Assembly: GCF_030552475.1 (NCBI RefSeq)
Contig: NZ_JAUPED010000010.1
Coordinates: 1-64,000, forward strand
Source: Mariniflexile sp. AS56
GTDB lineage: Bacteria; Bacteroidota; Bacteroidia; Flavobacteriales; Flavobacteriaceae
Direction: 5' to 3'
DNA length: 64,000 bases
Positions 63,646 to 64,000 of this stretch are shown in pieces. The position numbers and the translations under genes were made by a program. Every line of letters starts with the position of its first letter. Position 1 is the first letter of the stretch. The notes beneath the pieces were generated by a model. It saw nothing but the letters and a program-made list of their open reading frames with translations, was not told the DNA's origin and made no database searches.

Positions 63646-64000
63646 ATGCATAAAATTACCCTACAATTTACAAAATTTAATTCCGCAAAAAATCTCTATT
63701 TCATTGTAGGGTTTTTTGCGTTATTTATCCAAGTGTCCAAGGCGCAAGTATATCCGATGTCAGACCCAACGAATAGTGGGAATTGGACAATAAACACTAT
63801 TATAAGTGATGAGTTTGATGCTTCAGTTTTAAATGAAAACAAATGGCTTATTCAAGGAAGAAATGGTGTTTTCCAATCCAATTTTAAAGGACGAGCACCT
63901 TCTCAGTTTTCAACAAACAATGTTCGATTAGAAGATGGAAAACTTAAATTAGAAACCCGATGGGAGCCTAGTTACGCATTTTCGCCTTCTGTTGACGCTG
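63646..64000 (+). CDS. GH16 family galactanase, N-terminal part (cut by window end)
   Basis: The first 118 codons are present and the frame is open to the last base. A signal peptide (MHKITLQFTKF..., cleavage near 34, SKAQ) is followed by YPMSDPTNSGNWTINTIISDEFDA, GRAPSQFSTNNVRLEDGKLKLETRWEP. This is the same GH16 opening as at 21785 and 35570. The catalytic motif lies beyond the edge. It has its own PUL operator and shows that the locus continues to the right. Confidence 0.85.
   Translation, partial: MHKITLQFTKFNSAKNLYFIVGFFALFIQVSKAQVYPMSDPTNSGNWTINTIISDEFDASVLNENKWLIQGRNGVFQSNFKGRAPSQFSTNNVRLEDGKLKLETRWEPSYAFSPSVDA

Noticed and set aside
1-64000. CRISPR arrays, rRNA, intact tRNA genes and intact insertion sequences
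   Set aside because: None were seen; only tRNA 3' fragments and recombinase genes are present.

Overview
The window looks like a chromosomal stretch of a marine Bacteroidota, most likely a member of the Flavobacteriaceae. The DNA is AT-rich. Signal peptides and lipoboxes are of flavobacterial type, there are two SusC/SusD pairs, two proteins carry type IX secretion (T9SS) sorting tails, and promoters resemble the Bacteroidota TAnnTTTG type. From about 8.1 kb to the right edge it is essentially one large polysaccharide utilisation locus (PUL) for carrageenan. The strongest single clue is the protein at 45653-46582, which closely resembles kappa-carrageenases of GH16. Supporting evidence is a GH82-like iota-carrageenase candidate, a GH127 enzyme with an intact zinc/cysteine site (a family that includes 3,6-anhydro-D-galactosidases in carrageenan loci), five S1 sulfatases, and a complete set of enzymes to turn 3,6-anhydrogalactose into pyruvate and glyceraldehyde-3-phosphate.

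Layout. 1-3.6 kb: a truncated ribB fragment with a Crp/Fnr-like palindrome upstream, a small secreted protein, an alkaline phosphatase and an SMP-30 family protein. 3.6-7.7 kb: an integration scar with two decayed tRNA-Met 3' halves, a tRNA-Pro 3' end, two tyrosine recombinases and the C-terminal stub of a third. 8.1-15.2 kb: first susC-susD-surface glycan-binding protein operon. 16.0-18.2 kb: a T9SS-secreted protein of unknown function (minus strand) and an AraC-family regulator. 18.4-23.6 kb: a sulfatase, then an aldolase-kinase-GH16-small secreted protein operon followed by a decayed copy of the last gene. 23.9-28.9 kb: second susC-susD pair. 29.1-41.4 kb: cycloisomerase, aldehyde dehydrogenase, FG-GAP protein, sugar porter, GH16, GH127, sulfatase and HpcH-type aldolase. 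41.7-46.6 kb: a clan GH-A enzyme, the GH82 candidate and the kappa-carrageenase. 46.7-50.9 kb (minus strand): a HEPN-like protein, a beta-propeller protein and an S1_7-like sulfatase. 51.2-63.4 kb: DUF4380-like protein, second FG-GAP protein, second clan GH-A enzyme, second S1_7-like sulfatase, a FAD oxidoreductase overlapping a putative flavinylated protein, a cstA stub and another sulfatase. 63.6 kb to the end: a GH16 enzyme cut by the window edge, so the locus continues.

How it works together (inference from families). Secreted GH16, GH82 and clan GH-A enzymes cut the chain, sulfatases remove sulfate esters, the two SusCD pairs import oligosaccharides, GH127 releases 3,6-anhydro-D-galactose, and this is oxidised (30296), ring-opened (29131), phosphorylated (20672) and split (19983). 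An HpcH-family aldolase (40677) may give a second, non-phosphorylated split.

The most notable unreported-looking signal is a shared operator: two direct GGGTAA half-sites exactly 21 bp apart, usually followed 31-33 bp later by a TAnnTTTG-like -7 box. It occurs in front of nearly every transcription unit of the PUL, including a secreted protein of unknown function. A 21-bp direct-repeat geometry is that of classical AraC-type binding sites, which makes the AraC-family protein at 17389-18246 the obvious candidate regulator. A second candidate system is the FAD oxidoreductase/flavinylation-motif gene pair at 58625-61676.
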